Source of the DNA: Chloroflexota bacterium | GTDB lineage: Bacteria > Chloroflexota > Dehalococcoidia > Tepidiformales > Tepidiformaceae | DNA: 64,000 nucleotides | NCBI GenBank assembly: GCA_016234445.1 | Contig: JACRBT010000017.1 | Location: 124,001 to 188,000 of the forward strand | Direction: 5' to 3' | Part shown: piece after piece, positions 30,943 through 38,871 of the stretch | Position numbering within the stretch: the stretch's first letter is position 1 | Layout of the letters: every line of letters begins with the position of its first letter | Notes under the pieces: model-generated | What the model saw: the letters and a program-made list of their open reading frames with translations, nothing else | Told to the model about the DNA's origin: nothing | Database searches by the model: none | Made by a program: the position numbers and the translations under genes

Positions 30943-33123
30943 ATGATCCCGCCCCGGGGGAGTCCCGCCCCGCGAGATCGGCTCGCCCTCCTCGTCGAGG
31001 GCGGACTTCCCCGTGGGCCGGACTCGCCGGCGTCGCTGGTCGGTCTCGAGCACGAGTACGTGCTTCGGCGTGGCGAGACAAAGGTCGACTTCCGCTCGCT
31101 CATCCACGCCCTCCCCGTCGACGGCCTCCGGCTCGATCCCGGCGACATCAACGCCTACCGGTGCGCGTCGGGGATGGTTCTCACCTGCGACGACGCCGAG
31201 GCCGAGATCGCCAGCCCTCCCTTGCCGGTCTCGCCGCGATTCCCGGAGAGAGTTGTCGAGTGGTCGACTTTCGGCGGGCAAGAACTCGGGCGGCTCCTGG
31301 CTGGAACCGCAGAGGTTGAGGGCTACTCCACCCACTTGAGCGCAGCGATGCCCTCGAACATCAACGATGCGGTGTGTTCGCTCTACGCGAGGACGTTTGC
31401 ACCCGCGCTCATGCTCCTGATCGACCGCCCCGACTCGCACGGCATCTTCATCCGGCCGCGGCCGGCACGCGCTGAGTTCTGCGGGGAGTTCGTCACCGGG
31501 GACCGCCTGGCGGCGACGGCTGCCTTCGTAGCCGGGAGCGCCCGCGCCTGTGCCAACGCGGTGGCCCGCGGGCACCCCGGCGCCTCGGGGGCATTGCCGC
31601 CGGAACTCCGGGCGTCGCCGGGGTCCGCGCCGGATCGTTTCGGTCTCTACCTTCCGCGGACCGCCTTCGGGGACGATCTCTATCGCAACGGCCGGAGGAC
31701 GACGTTGCACCGGGCCGGCGGCGGCACCATCACGGCCCAGGAGCAGCTGGAAAGTGCGTGGGAGTCGGCTCGGACCGCCCTTCGGGGGAGTGCCAGCGAC
31801 GCGGATCTCGCGACGATGGACCGGATCGTCAGCGGCGCGGATGGGCTTGGTGTCGAAGGTCAGCAGGAGACGGCCGCCTCCTGCCATGAGCCGCCCCCCG
31901 GAAACGTGCTCGGCGCGGTCACCAGCGCGCGGGCGAGGGCAGGGTTCACGGTCGCCTGCGCCGCCGCTACCTGGGACTGGTCGCTGTTCCGCCTGGCCTC
32001 GGGGAGCCGACAGGCGTACCTGCTCATCCCCCGGCGGCCCCTCGCCCGGTTCCTTGAACTGCTTGACGCCGGGGACCTGGACGAGGTGCTGCTGGCCTGC
32101 CTGGACGCTCCCGGCGAGACGATCCTTGCCAGTCATGCCCAGACGCGGGAAGTCGGCGTCTTCAGCGCGGTTGGCCCAACCGCGGGCCTGCTTGCACCCG
32201 AACGGGAGCCGAGCACGTCGGCCGCCCTCGAACTGAGCACCGCCGCGCGGGCCGTGGAAGCCGCGGCAGCCATCGAAGGCGCAACCCGGCCCGGGAAGCG
32301 GCCCGGGAAACGCAGCACTCCGGTTCCGCCCGAAACCGTGCCGGCGCCCCCTCCGCCTCCGTCGTTGCCGCTGCGCCGGGCCTGGCGGCGGCCGCTCATG
32401 CCGCTTGTGGTCACCCTGGGGGCGCTCGTCCTCCTGGCTGGCGGCGTCACGACGGTCGTGGTCGCCACCAACAACGGTGGCGGGCCGTCACCCTCGCCGA
32501 CCGCCACGTCCGGGTCCCCGAACGCCGAGTCGCCCCAGTCCGGCGCGACGACCACAACGGCCCCGTCCCGGACGGCACCTGGCGGCGCTTCCCCCACAGC
32601 CACCGCGACATGTGCGCCAAATGCCGACTGTCCGGGTACTTCTCCGGTGCCATCGCAGACCGTCCAGGGGGGCTCGGGCTGCCCGTCCGGCCCGAATTGC
32701 GTGAATGGAACCCCGGTGTCGCCGCAGGCATCGCCCACTTCGCCGAATCAACCACCCCTGCAGGCATCACCCACGGCGACGAGCGGCTGTACGCCAGGGC
32801 CGAACTGCCCGAACGGCACCCCGTTGCCGGGGCCCACGCCCTCGCCGACTTCGGCCAATCCGCCACCCGTGCAGCCGACGCCGACCGCGACCGAGGGGTG
32901 CACGCCCGGGCCGAACTGCCCCAACGGCACGCCCCTGCCACAGCCCACTGCCACGGCGACCACGCCGAGCCAGCCCCCGCCGCAACCAACGCCGACGCCG
33001 ACCTCACCCAACCAGCCGCCGCCTCAGCCAACGCCGACGCCGACGCCGACCTCGCCCAACCAGCCACCGCCGCAGCCAACCCCGACGCAGTGCATACCCG
33101 GGCCTAACGACCCCTGCCAATGA
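30943..33123 (+). CDS. Membrane-anchored amidoligase/carboxylate-amine-ligase-like protein with Pro/Thr/Cys surface repeats
   Basis: 726 residues. Residues 1-370: a cytoplasmic domain with the landmarks of the glutamine-synthetase/GCS2/amidoligase fold: LVGLEHEYVLR (Glu-x-Glu metal ligands), DDAEAEIASPPL (like the 'ElxSPP' block), EGYSTHLSAAMP (like 'GxHxH') and RPARAEFCGEF (Arg and Glu). Then a Pro-rich linker, one membrane helix (about 488-510, PLVVTLGALVLLAGGVTTVVVAT) and about 215 residues of Ser/Thr/Pro-rich repeat. The repeats contain C-x5-C units (CTPGPNC twice, plus CPSGPNC and others) each followed by NGTP, so the tail is likely outside the cell and glycosylated or cross-linked. Such enzymes couple carboxylates to amines using ATP. 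I know no characterised protein with this architecture, and the domain call rests on motifs only. Confidence 0.6.
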   Translation: MIPPRGSPAPRDRLALLVEGGLPRGPDSPASLVGLEHEYVLRRGETKVDFRSLIHALPVDGLRLDPGDINAYRCASGMVLTCDDAEAEIASPPLPVSPRFPERVVEWSTFGGQELGRLLAGTAEVEGYSTHLSAAMPSNINDAVCSLYARTFAPALMLLIDRPDSHGIFIRPRPARAEFCGEFVTGDRLAATAAFVAGSARACANAVARGHPGASGALPPELRASPGSAPDRFGLYLPRTAFGDDLYRNGRRTTLHRAGGGTITAQEQLESAWESARTALRGSASDADLATMDRIVSGADGLGVEGQQETAASCHEPPPGNVLGAVTSARARAGFTVACAAATWDWSLFRLASGSRQAYLLIPRRPLARFLELLDAGDLDEVLLACLDAPGETILASHAQTREVGVFSAVGPTAGLLAPEREPSTSAALELSTAARAVEAAAAIEGATRPGKRPGKRSTPVPPETVPAPPPPPSLPLRRAWRRPLMPLVVTLGALVLLAGGVTTVVVATNNGGGPSPSPTATSGSPNAESPQSGATTTTAPSRTAPGGASPTATATCAPNADCPGTSPVPSQTVQGGSGCPSGPNCVNGTPVSPQASPTSPNQPPLQASPTATSGCTPGPNCPNGTPLPGPTPSPTSANPPPVQPTPTATEGCTPGPNCPNGTPLPQPTATATTPSQPPPQPTPTPTSPNQPPPQPTPTPTPTSPNQPPPQPTPTQCIPGPNDPCQ

Positions 33124-33156
33124 CGCGCACCGCCGGGCGCCTCCCCACCCCGCCGG

Positions 33157-34410
33157 TTACGGCCGCCGCCCGAAGGTCCCTGCGAGGTACCGCGGCGAGC
33201 GGACGAAGTCGGAGATCATCGCCAGCGCCTGAAGGCGGCCAACCCACGGGTCGCGGGGGTCGGAGAAGGGATCGACGAGATGCCCCCGGTGGTCCCGGCG
33301 CCACTTTCGCCACTCGCGGGCTTCGCGTCGCGTCATCCCGCCGGAAAGGCGCTGCCCCAGGAGCATCACCTGGAAGGCGAAGCCCAGGCAGAAGACCGCC
33401 TCCAGGTCGCCCTGTTCCGCGTCTGCCCGGGCGATCTCCTCGTCGAGGCGCTCCCACTCTCCGAGCCCGGCAAGATAGGCCAACCAGGGGAGCGGCATCC
33501 CGCGGGCGATTTCGAGCGTCATGCCGTTGTAGAAGCGGGGGTTGAAGTCGATGAGGAGGTGCTCTTCGCCGACGGTGAGGAACTCCGCCTCGAAGACCCC
33601 GTAGTAGCCCACCGAGCGGCAGAGTTGCAGCACCCGCGCTCGCAATTCGGGCACGACCTCGTCCGCGGCGAAGCAGAGCCCGTTGCCGATGCGCCGCGGG
33701 TATTGCAGCAGCGTGCGCTTCGCCCGCATCACAGAGGCCCCGCTCGGGGAGATGAAGCCGCAGAGGTGGTAGAGCGAACCCGTGCGGAACGGGTGGTACT
33801 CCTGGACCAGCGGGAGGACCACGTCGGGGTCGGCCGCGACCGTCTCTGGCGTGTAGTGGAGGAGGCCGCGGAACTCGTCGAGCGCCGCCGGGAGGCCGGC
33901 AGGGTCCTGGGCGACGATGGCGCGGACCCAGTGGCGGCCGCCGGCGCGGCCCTGTGGCTTCACAACAACCGGGAAGCGCAGGCCCTCGACCAGGCTGTCG
34001 AGCGGCTGTTCGCCGTCGACGACCACCGTGCCGGGAGTCGGGATGCCGAGCCTGGCGCACTCCTGGTAGAGCAACCGCTTGTTCAGGAGGCCGTAGATCG
34101 CGTCGTGGCCGGGGAGCGAGAAGCGCAGCGGCGGGAGGTGTTCACGGTTTCGCGACGCCCAGAGCACCGTCCCGTCGCTGCCGGGAATGAGCACGGCGCC
34201 GGGGAACTGGGTTGCGATGGAGCGGACCGCGTCGAGCGGCGCGCCCTCGCCCTGATCGAGGTAGGGCAGGGGCACGGCCGTGGGCGCTGCCCTCCGGAAC
34301 GGCTCGAAACGGCCCGGCGGGCGCACGAGCACGCGCACACCGTGGGCCTGGAGGATCCTGATCGCGTCCATGTTGGGGACGAGGAGGAGCGCGGGCGGCA
34401 CTTCACCCAT
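33157..34410 (-). CDS. ATP-grasp carboligase-like protein
   Basis: 417 residues from ATG at 34410. N-terminal Rossmann-like part (ALLLVPNMDAIRILQAHGVRVLV, VLIPGSDGTVLW, KRLLYQECARLGIPTPGTVVV as the pre-ATP-grasp). ATP-grasp core: FPVVVKPQGRAGG (ATP-binding Lys), VLPLVQEY hinge, GYYGVFEAEFL and LIDFNPRFYNG (Glu and Asn metal ligands in the DFNPR motif). These are the features of the carbamoyl-phosphate-synthetase-like carboligase branch. It overlaps the GNAT gene upstream by 8 bp. It probably joins a carboxylate to an amine in a surface-glycan or peptide path. Confidence 0.88.
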   Translation of the reverse strand: MGEVPPALLLVPNMDAIRILQAHGVRVLVRPPGRFEPFRRAAPTAVPLPYLDQGEGAPLDAVRSIATQFPGAVLIPGSDGTVLWASRNREHLPPLRFSLPGHDAIYGLLNKRLLYQECARLGIPTPGTVVVDGEQPLDSLVEGLRFPVVVKPQGRAGGRHWVRAIVAQDPAGLPAALDEFRGLLHYTPETVAADPDVVLPLVQEYHPFRTGSLYHLCGFISPSGASVMRAKRTLLQYPRRIGNGLCFAADEVVPELRARVLQLCRSVGYYGVFEAEFLTVGEEHLLIDFNPRFYNGMTLEIARGMPLPWLAYLAGLGEWERLDEEIARADAEQGDLEAVFCLGFAFQVMLLGQRLSGGMTRREAREWRKWRRDHRGHLVDPFSDPRDPWVGRLQALAMISDFVRSPRYLAGTFGRRP

Positions 34411-35335
34411 CAGAGGAGCCCAGCGCCGAAAGGCGGCCCTGGCGGAGCCGGAGGAGGGTGGTCCCCACGGTAGTTCGCACCCGCTCTTCCAGGCGCTGGG
34501 CGGCTGTCTGGACGCCGAGCGGCCCGAGGACGCGGGCATGCGTGGCGTAGGACCACTTGTACCGCTCCGCCCCGCCGAGGAAGTCGAACTGCTCGTCGCC
34601 TGACTCGAAGCTCTCCCGCAGGAGGTGATGCAGCAGCACGGTCCCGGGCGAGTACCGGCCGAGATCCGGGTCGTGCGCGACGAGCCGGGCATAGAACCGC
34701 CGATTCCAGCGGTACCCGGCGTGCCCGGCGACCACGCGTCCGCCTGCGCGGACGGTGGAGACCAGGAGCACTCCCTCGTCCCGGAGCGCCTCGTAGAACT
34801 TCCGCGAGGCCGCCGGCGCGAACGGGTCCGGGTAGCCGGAGCGCCGGTACTGACGGGACTTCCAGTTGAAGAGGGCCGGGAGCACGTCCGGGCCGGCGTC
34901 GTCGAGGACGAACTCCACCTCGCCCACGTCCCGCGCCAGCCCTCTTCCCCCGCGCGCCACGGTGGCCCACGTCGCCGGGTAGGGGCCGCTGCGCCTGGAC
35001 TGCTGGTATGCCTCGAACGACGCAACCCCTCGCCAGTCGACGAACGGCGCCGGGTACAACGGCCACTTCAGCGTCTCCTCTGGCGCGGGCACCACGCCGT
35101 GCACAACCTTCGCGAGGAACCTGTGCTGGCGGGAGCACGGCGTCCCGGGCGGGAGCGGCTCATAGGAGAAAGGGTGCGTCCACTGTGCGTCGATCACGCG
35201 CCCGCGCACCGTGAGCACCCGGAACGGGAGCCCTTCGACTTCGACCGTCTCCAGCGCCCAGGGTTGGCCGGGGAAGTGGCATCGCGCGACGGCGCCCAGG
35301 AATGCCTCGGAAGAGAAGAACGGCGTGTCGCACAC
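34403..35335 (-). CDS. GNAT/CelD (BcsL)-type acyltransferase
   Basis: 310 residues. The region AGHAGYRWNRRFYARLVAHDPDLGRYSPGTVLLHHLLRESF is the conserved core of the CelD/BcsL acetyltransferase domain, which is related to FemAB peptidyl transferases, and FDFLGGAERYKWSYATH follows it. Members acylate sugars or transfer amino acids in envelope polymers. Located between the DegT gene and the ATP-grasp gene, with an 8-bp overlap into the latter. It fits a small pathway: amino sugar formed by DegT, then acylated, then amide-coupled (inference). Confidence 0.8.
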   Translation of the reverse strand: MCDTPFFSSEAFLGAVARCHFPGQPWALETVEVEGLPFRVLTVRGRVIDAQWTHPFSYEPLPPGTPCSRQHRFLAKVVHGVVPAPEETLKWPLYPAPFVDWRGVASFEAYQQSRRSGPYPATWATVARGGRGLARDVGEVEFVLDDAGPDVLPALFNWKSRQYRRSGYPDPFAPAASRKFYEALRDEGVLLVSTVRAGGRVVAGHAGYRWNRRFYARLVAHDPDLGRYSPGTVLLHHLLRESFESGDEQFDFLGGAERYKWSYATHARVLGPLGVQTAAQRLEERVRTTVGTTLLRLRQGRLSALGSSDG

Positions 35336-35344
35336 GGGAAAACC

Positions 35345-36550
35345 CTAGCGGCTGGCCCCCGAAGAATCCACGGCGGAGGCCGCGGCGTCGACCGTTGCCC
35401 GCCGATCCGGCCCGCGGAGTGCGCGGACCGCCGCCGCGAGCGTGTCCGCGTCGATATCCTGGCGGACCGCGGCCGCAACGAGATGGGTTTTGAGGTAGAC
35501 GGCTTCGGGGAACGACTCCCAGGGGCACTGCGGATGGAAGCGAAACCACCACCGCTGCGCCGGGATGCCGCGGGCTTCGAGCACCGTCACCAGGCGTTCG
35601 GGGTCTTCCGCGAGGAAGGGGAAGACAAGGGGGACGGTGCCCTCGGGAAGGCGCGCGAAAAGCGGCCGGAAGCCCTCCCCCGGGAAGGCGTTTTCGAGGA
35701 TGGCGGAGAAGTTCTCTCGCCGCCGGGCGGTGACTTCGGCGGGGTTGGCGCGGGCCGCCACCCGCTCTGCCAGCAGCGACATGCCTCCCCGTTCGTGCCA
35801 CGCCGGGACGAACCGGTGTTCCAGGGGCAGGAGCGGCCCCGGGAGGTCGACGCCGGCGCCTGGTGGTTTCGCCGGTACTACAGGCGCCGCGCGTCCGCTG
35901 CCGACGTGCGATCGGAGCGCGTGGTAGGCGCGGGACGGGGTGTGTCGCCAGGTCGCGACCGAGGGCGGGAGGAGCGTATGGCGGAGTGCCCCCCGTGGCC
36001 CGGGCAGGTCCGGCCGGTTGAGGACGAGCGCCGCGCCATCGCCGATTGGGAGGGTCTTCCGGAAGCTGAAAACGGCGATGTCGCCCAGGGTGCCCAGCGG
36101 CTGGCCGTCTTCGTAGCGGCCGAAGAGTCCGTGGGCGCAGTCTTCGATGAGCGTGACGCCGCTGCTCTTGCAGGTCGCGGCGAGTTCCCGCGCATGCTTC
36201 TGGGGGAAGCCCAGGTAGTGGGTGAGGTAGAGCGCTTTCGTGCGGGGCGTGATCAGCGCCGCGATCTCGGCCGACCGGGCGTCCAGGGCTTCGTCGACGT
36301 TGTAGTAGACGAGCGTCAGCCCCGCCTGGATGAGGGGGTCGATCTCCGAGCCGCAGTTGTAGGCGGGGACGAGGACTTCGTCGCCCGGCCGCAATCCCAG
36401 CACCTGGACGCCGTACCAGATGGCCGTCCGGGCCAGGCCGAAGGTGTGCATCCTCGGACCCGAGAAGGGAAACATCGCGGCTGCGCCCCGGTTCGGGAGC
36501 AGTGCCCGCGGGTCGAACGAGACGCCGGGGTAGAGGCCGGCCCTGGCCAT
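35345..36550 (-). CDS. DegT/DnrJ/EryC1 aminotransferase
   Basis: 401 residues, PLP fold I. FGLARTAIWYGVQVLGLRPGDEVLVPAYNCGSEIDPL (N-terminal substrate part), EDCAHGLFG with the conserved Asp, DIAVFSFRKTLPIGDG with Schiff-base Lys165. It is the second such enzyme in the window and about 30 residues longer than the one at 22.8 kb. It probably makes an amino sugar, but related enzymes also aminate other cyclic ketones. First gene of a minus-strand trio with the GNAT and ATP-grasp genes (10 bp to the GNAT gene). Confidence 0.9.
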   Translation of the reverse strand: MARAGLYPGVSFDPRALLPNRGAAAMFPFSGPRMHTFGLARTAIWYGVQVLGLRPGDEVLVPAYNCGSEIDPLIQAGLTLVYYNVDEALDARSAEIAALITPRTKALYLTHYLGFPQKHARELAATCKSSGVTLIEDCAHGLFGRYEDGQPLGTLGDIAVFSFRKTLPIGDGAALVLNRPDLPGPRGALRHTLLPPSVATWRHTPSRAYHALRSHVGSGRAAPVVPAKPPGAGVDLPGPLLPLEHRFVPAWHERGGMSLLAERVAARANPAEVTARRRENFSAILENAFPGEGFRPLFARLPEGTVPLVFPFLAEDPERLVTVLEARGIPAQRWWFRFHPQCPWESFPEAVYLKTHLVAAAVRQDIDADTLAAAVRALRGPDRRATVDAAASAVDSSGASR

Positions 36551-36639
36551 TGGCTCACACCCTGGTGGGGATGACAGGCAGCTTGCCGACCGCGCCGCGG
36601 AATAGCAAGCGCGGCGGCGAACCGGCCAGCGGCCTCCTC

Positions 36640-37776
36640 CTATACCAGGTTCCAGAGGTCGACGGCGGTGCCGCCGATGACCTTCTTGCCGACGTCAGGC
36701 CCGCAGGCGGCGATGACGTCCCGCACGGTCTGGGCCGAGTAGCCGAGCGTGCTCTCCGGGTGCGGGTAGTCCGAGGCCCAGATCGCCTTGCCGTGCCCCA
36801 CCTGGTCGATGAGCTGCATGCCGACGGGGTCTTCCTGGAAGGTGGCGTAGCAGTTCTGCCACCAGTAGTAGCTCGGCATGTTGGCGAGCTTCGGGTTCAC
36901 TTCGGTTTCGAAGTCGCGGTAGATGCGGTCGGCGTCGAAGAGGGCGGCAGGCACCCAGTGGACGCCGCCCTCCGTGAAGACGACCTTCAGTTTCGGGTGG
37001 CGTTCGAGGATGCCGGAGAAGGCGAGGAGGCCAAAGAGCCGCCGGAAGGGCGAGAACTGCTGCATCTGGAAGGTGCCGAGGGCGCCGAGCCCGCGCGTCT
37101 GGACGTTTTCGCCGATGTGGAAGGACAGCGGGTAGCCGCTCTCTTCGATGGCGTCCCAGAGCGGCTCGGAGGCGCGGGAGTTGTAGTACACGCCCGGCGG
37201 CGAAGAGGGGATCTCGATGGCGTGGTAGCCGAGGCCCTTCAGCTCCTGGAGGTTGTCCTTCGCCTTCTCGGGCTCCCACCAGTTCAGGATGCCGACGCCG
37301 TAGAACCGATCAGGCGCGAACTTGCAGTAGTCCGCCAGCCATTCGTTGTAGGTTTTCATGCAGGCGTCGCGGAGTTCGAGGTCCTGAAGGCCGGCGAGCG
37401 AAAGCGTCCGCTGGGGGAAGATGATCTCCTTGTCGACGCCCTCCGCGTCGATGTCGCGAATCCGGACGTGGGGGTCGCGCATCCCTTCGCGGCCCTCGAC
37501 GAGCATGGTGTTCAGGCCGGGGGTGTCGAGGAGGCGTCCTTCCGCTTCGAGGTGGCTGAAGCCGTCGTCGTCGTAGTAGAGGCGGGGCGCGCGGTCCTTG
37601 AATCGGTCTGGGAGGCGGTCCTTCCAGAGGTCCTCGGTCTCCATGATGTGGCTGTCGGCCGAGACGACGACCGACCCGGCGGGCAGGGGGTCGCCCTGCG
37701 GCGGGATTTCCCGCTCACGGGGCCACGCGATCGTGGTGCCCGCGGCGGATGGGAGCATGACTCCGGCGTGGACCAT
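36640..37776 (-). CDS. Amidohydrolase-2 family metal-dependent hydrolase
   Basis: 378 residues. TIM-barrel metal hydrolase of the ACMSD/amidohydrolase-2 type: VVSADSHIME (metal-binding D-x-H), HVRIRDIDAEGVDKEIIFP, GYHAIEIPSS, SFHIGEN, HPKLKVVFTEGGVHWVPAAL and ASDYPHPES with the final Asp. The first His of the usual HxH pair is Asp here, common in this branch. It decarboxylates or hydrolyses an aromatic or unsaturated acid. The ILNWWEPEKA region is typical of bacterial catabolic versions. It stands alone between the envelope operon and a methyltransferase gene. Confidence 0.88.
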   Translation of the reverse strand: MVHAGVMLPSAAGTTIAWPREREIPPQGDPLPAGSVVVSADSHIMETEDLWKDRLPDRFKDRAPRLYYDDDGFSHLEAEGRLLDTPGLNTMLVEGREGMRDPHVRIRDIDAEGVDKEIIFPQRTLSLAGLQDLELRDACMKTYNEWLADYCKFAPDRFYGVGILNWWEPEKAKDNLQELKGLGYHAIEIPSSPPGVYYNSRASEPLWDAIEESGYPLSFHIGENVQTRGLGALGTFQMQQFSPFRRLFGLLAFSGILERHPKLKVVFTEGGVHWVPAALFDADRIYRDFETEVNPKLANMPSYYWWQNCYATFQEDPVGMQLIDQVGHGKAIWASDYPHPESTLGYSAQTVRDVIAACGPDVGKKVIGGTAVDLWNLV

Positions 37777-38038
37777 TTCTGTGCCTCTTCCACGGAAGTG
37801 ATGGGCGGGAGTCTACCAGAAGGAGCCTGCCGGGCGTCACCCCGGCTGCCCTGGCGCGAGCGCCGTGGCGAGGGCGAAGAAAACGGCCTCGCGGCGCCCG
37901 TAGGAGCCGGGGATGGGGCCCTTCAGCTTTACCGTTTGCCGTCTTGAGCGCTCGCGAAGCGTTGACGACCGGCCGCGACCGGGGCAGAATCCGGCGCTAC
38001 GGCAGTTCAAGACGAACGGCCACGGATGGGAGGATCCA

Positions 38039-38851
38039 ATGAATCCAAACAAGGAACTCTGGGAGAAAGGCGACTTCACTCGCATCGCACGGAGCATGCG
38101 AGAGAGCGGTGAAGCGCTCGTCAACAGCATCGGGGTCACCAAGGGGCTCAAGGTCCTGGATCTCGGGTGCGGCGATGGGACCACGGCACTGCCGGAGGCG
38201 AAGCTCGGAGCCGATGTCCTGGGCGTCGACATCGCCCAGAACCTGGTTGCGGCCGGGAACAAGCGTGCACAGGAAGCGGGCCTCACGAACTGCAAGTTCC
38301 AGGAAGGCGACGCGTCCAACCTGGAGGACCTGAAGGCTGGCAGCTTCGACCTCGTCGTGAGCATCTTCGGGGCGATGTTCGCGCCAAGGCCGTTCGACGT
38401 GGCGAAGGAGATGGTCCGCGTGACCAGGCCCGGTGGCCGGGTGATCATGGGGAACTGGATTCCCGGCGACCCGACGCTGGTGGCTCAGATCCTGAAGATC
38501 AGCTCGGCCTACTCGCCGCCACCCCCGGAAGGGTTCATCAGCCCCATGACCTGGGGCGTGGAGAGCAACGTGACCGAGCGATTCGCCGCGGCTGGCGTCC
38601 CGGCGGAGAAAGTGTCCTTCGCCAGGGAGACCTACACCTTCAACTTTCCCGGCACGCCCTCCGAATTCGTCGCCGCGTTCCGGACTTACTACGGGCCGAC
38701 GATGAACGCATTCGAAGCCGCGGGGAAGAACGGCCGGGCCGACGACCTGCAGAAGGAACTCGAAGCGCTGTTCGATAGCCAGAACACGAGCAAGAGCAAG
38801 GACCTCACGAGCATCCCGGCGACCTTCTTGCGGGTGACCGTTTCGGTCTGA
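38039..38851 (+). CDS. Class I SAM-dependent methyltransferase
   Basis: 270 residues from ATG at 38039, with GGGAGG upstream. LKVLDLGCGDGTTALPEAKLG (motif I), VLGVDIAQNLVAAG, EGDASNL, FDLVVSIFGAMFAPRPFDVAKEMVRVTRPGGRVIMGNW (motif II/III). The C-terminal part (FSPFIS...AFRTYYGPTMNAFEAA) is like UbiE/Coq5-type and related small-molecule methyltransferases. Acceptor unknown. Convergent with the carboxylase gene. Confidence 0.9.
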   Translation: MNPNKELWEKGDFTRIARSMRESGEALVNSIGVTKGLKVLDLGCGDGTTALPEAKLGADVLGVDIAQNLVAAGNKRAQEAGLTNCKFQEGDASNLEDLKAGSFDLVVSIFGAMFAPRPFDVAKEMVRVTRPGGRVIMGNWIPGDPTLVAQILKISSAYSPPPPEGFISPMTWGVESNVTERFAAAGVPAEKVSFARETYTFNFPGTPSEFVAAFRTYYGPTMNAFEAAGKNGRADDLQKELEALFDSQNTSKSKDLTSIPATFLRVTVSV

Positions 38852-38871
38852 CGCCGCGCGGGCCGGTTCGA

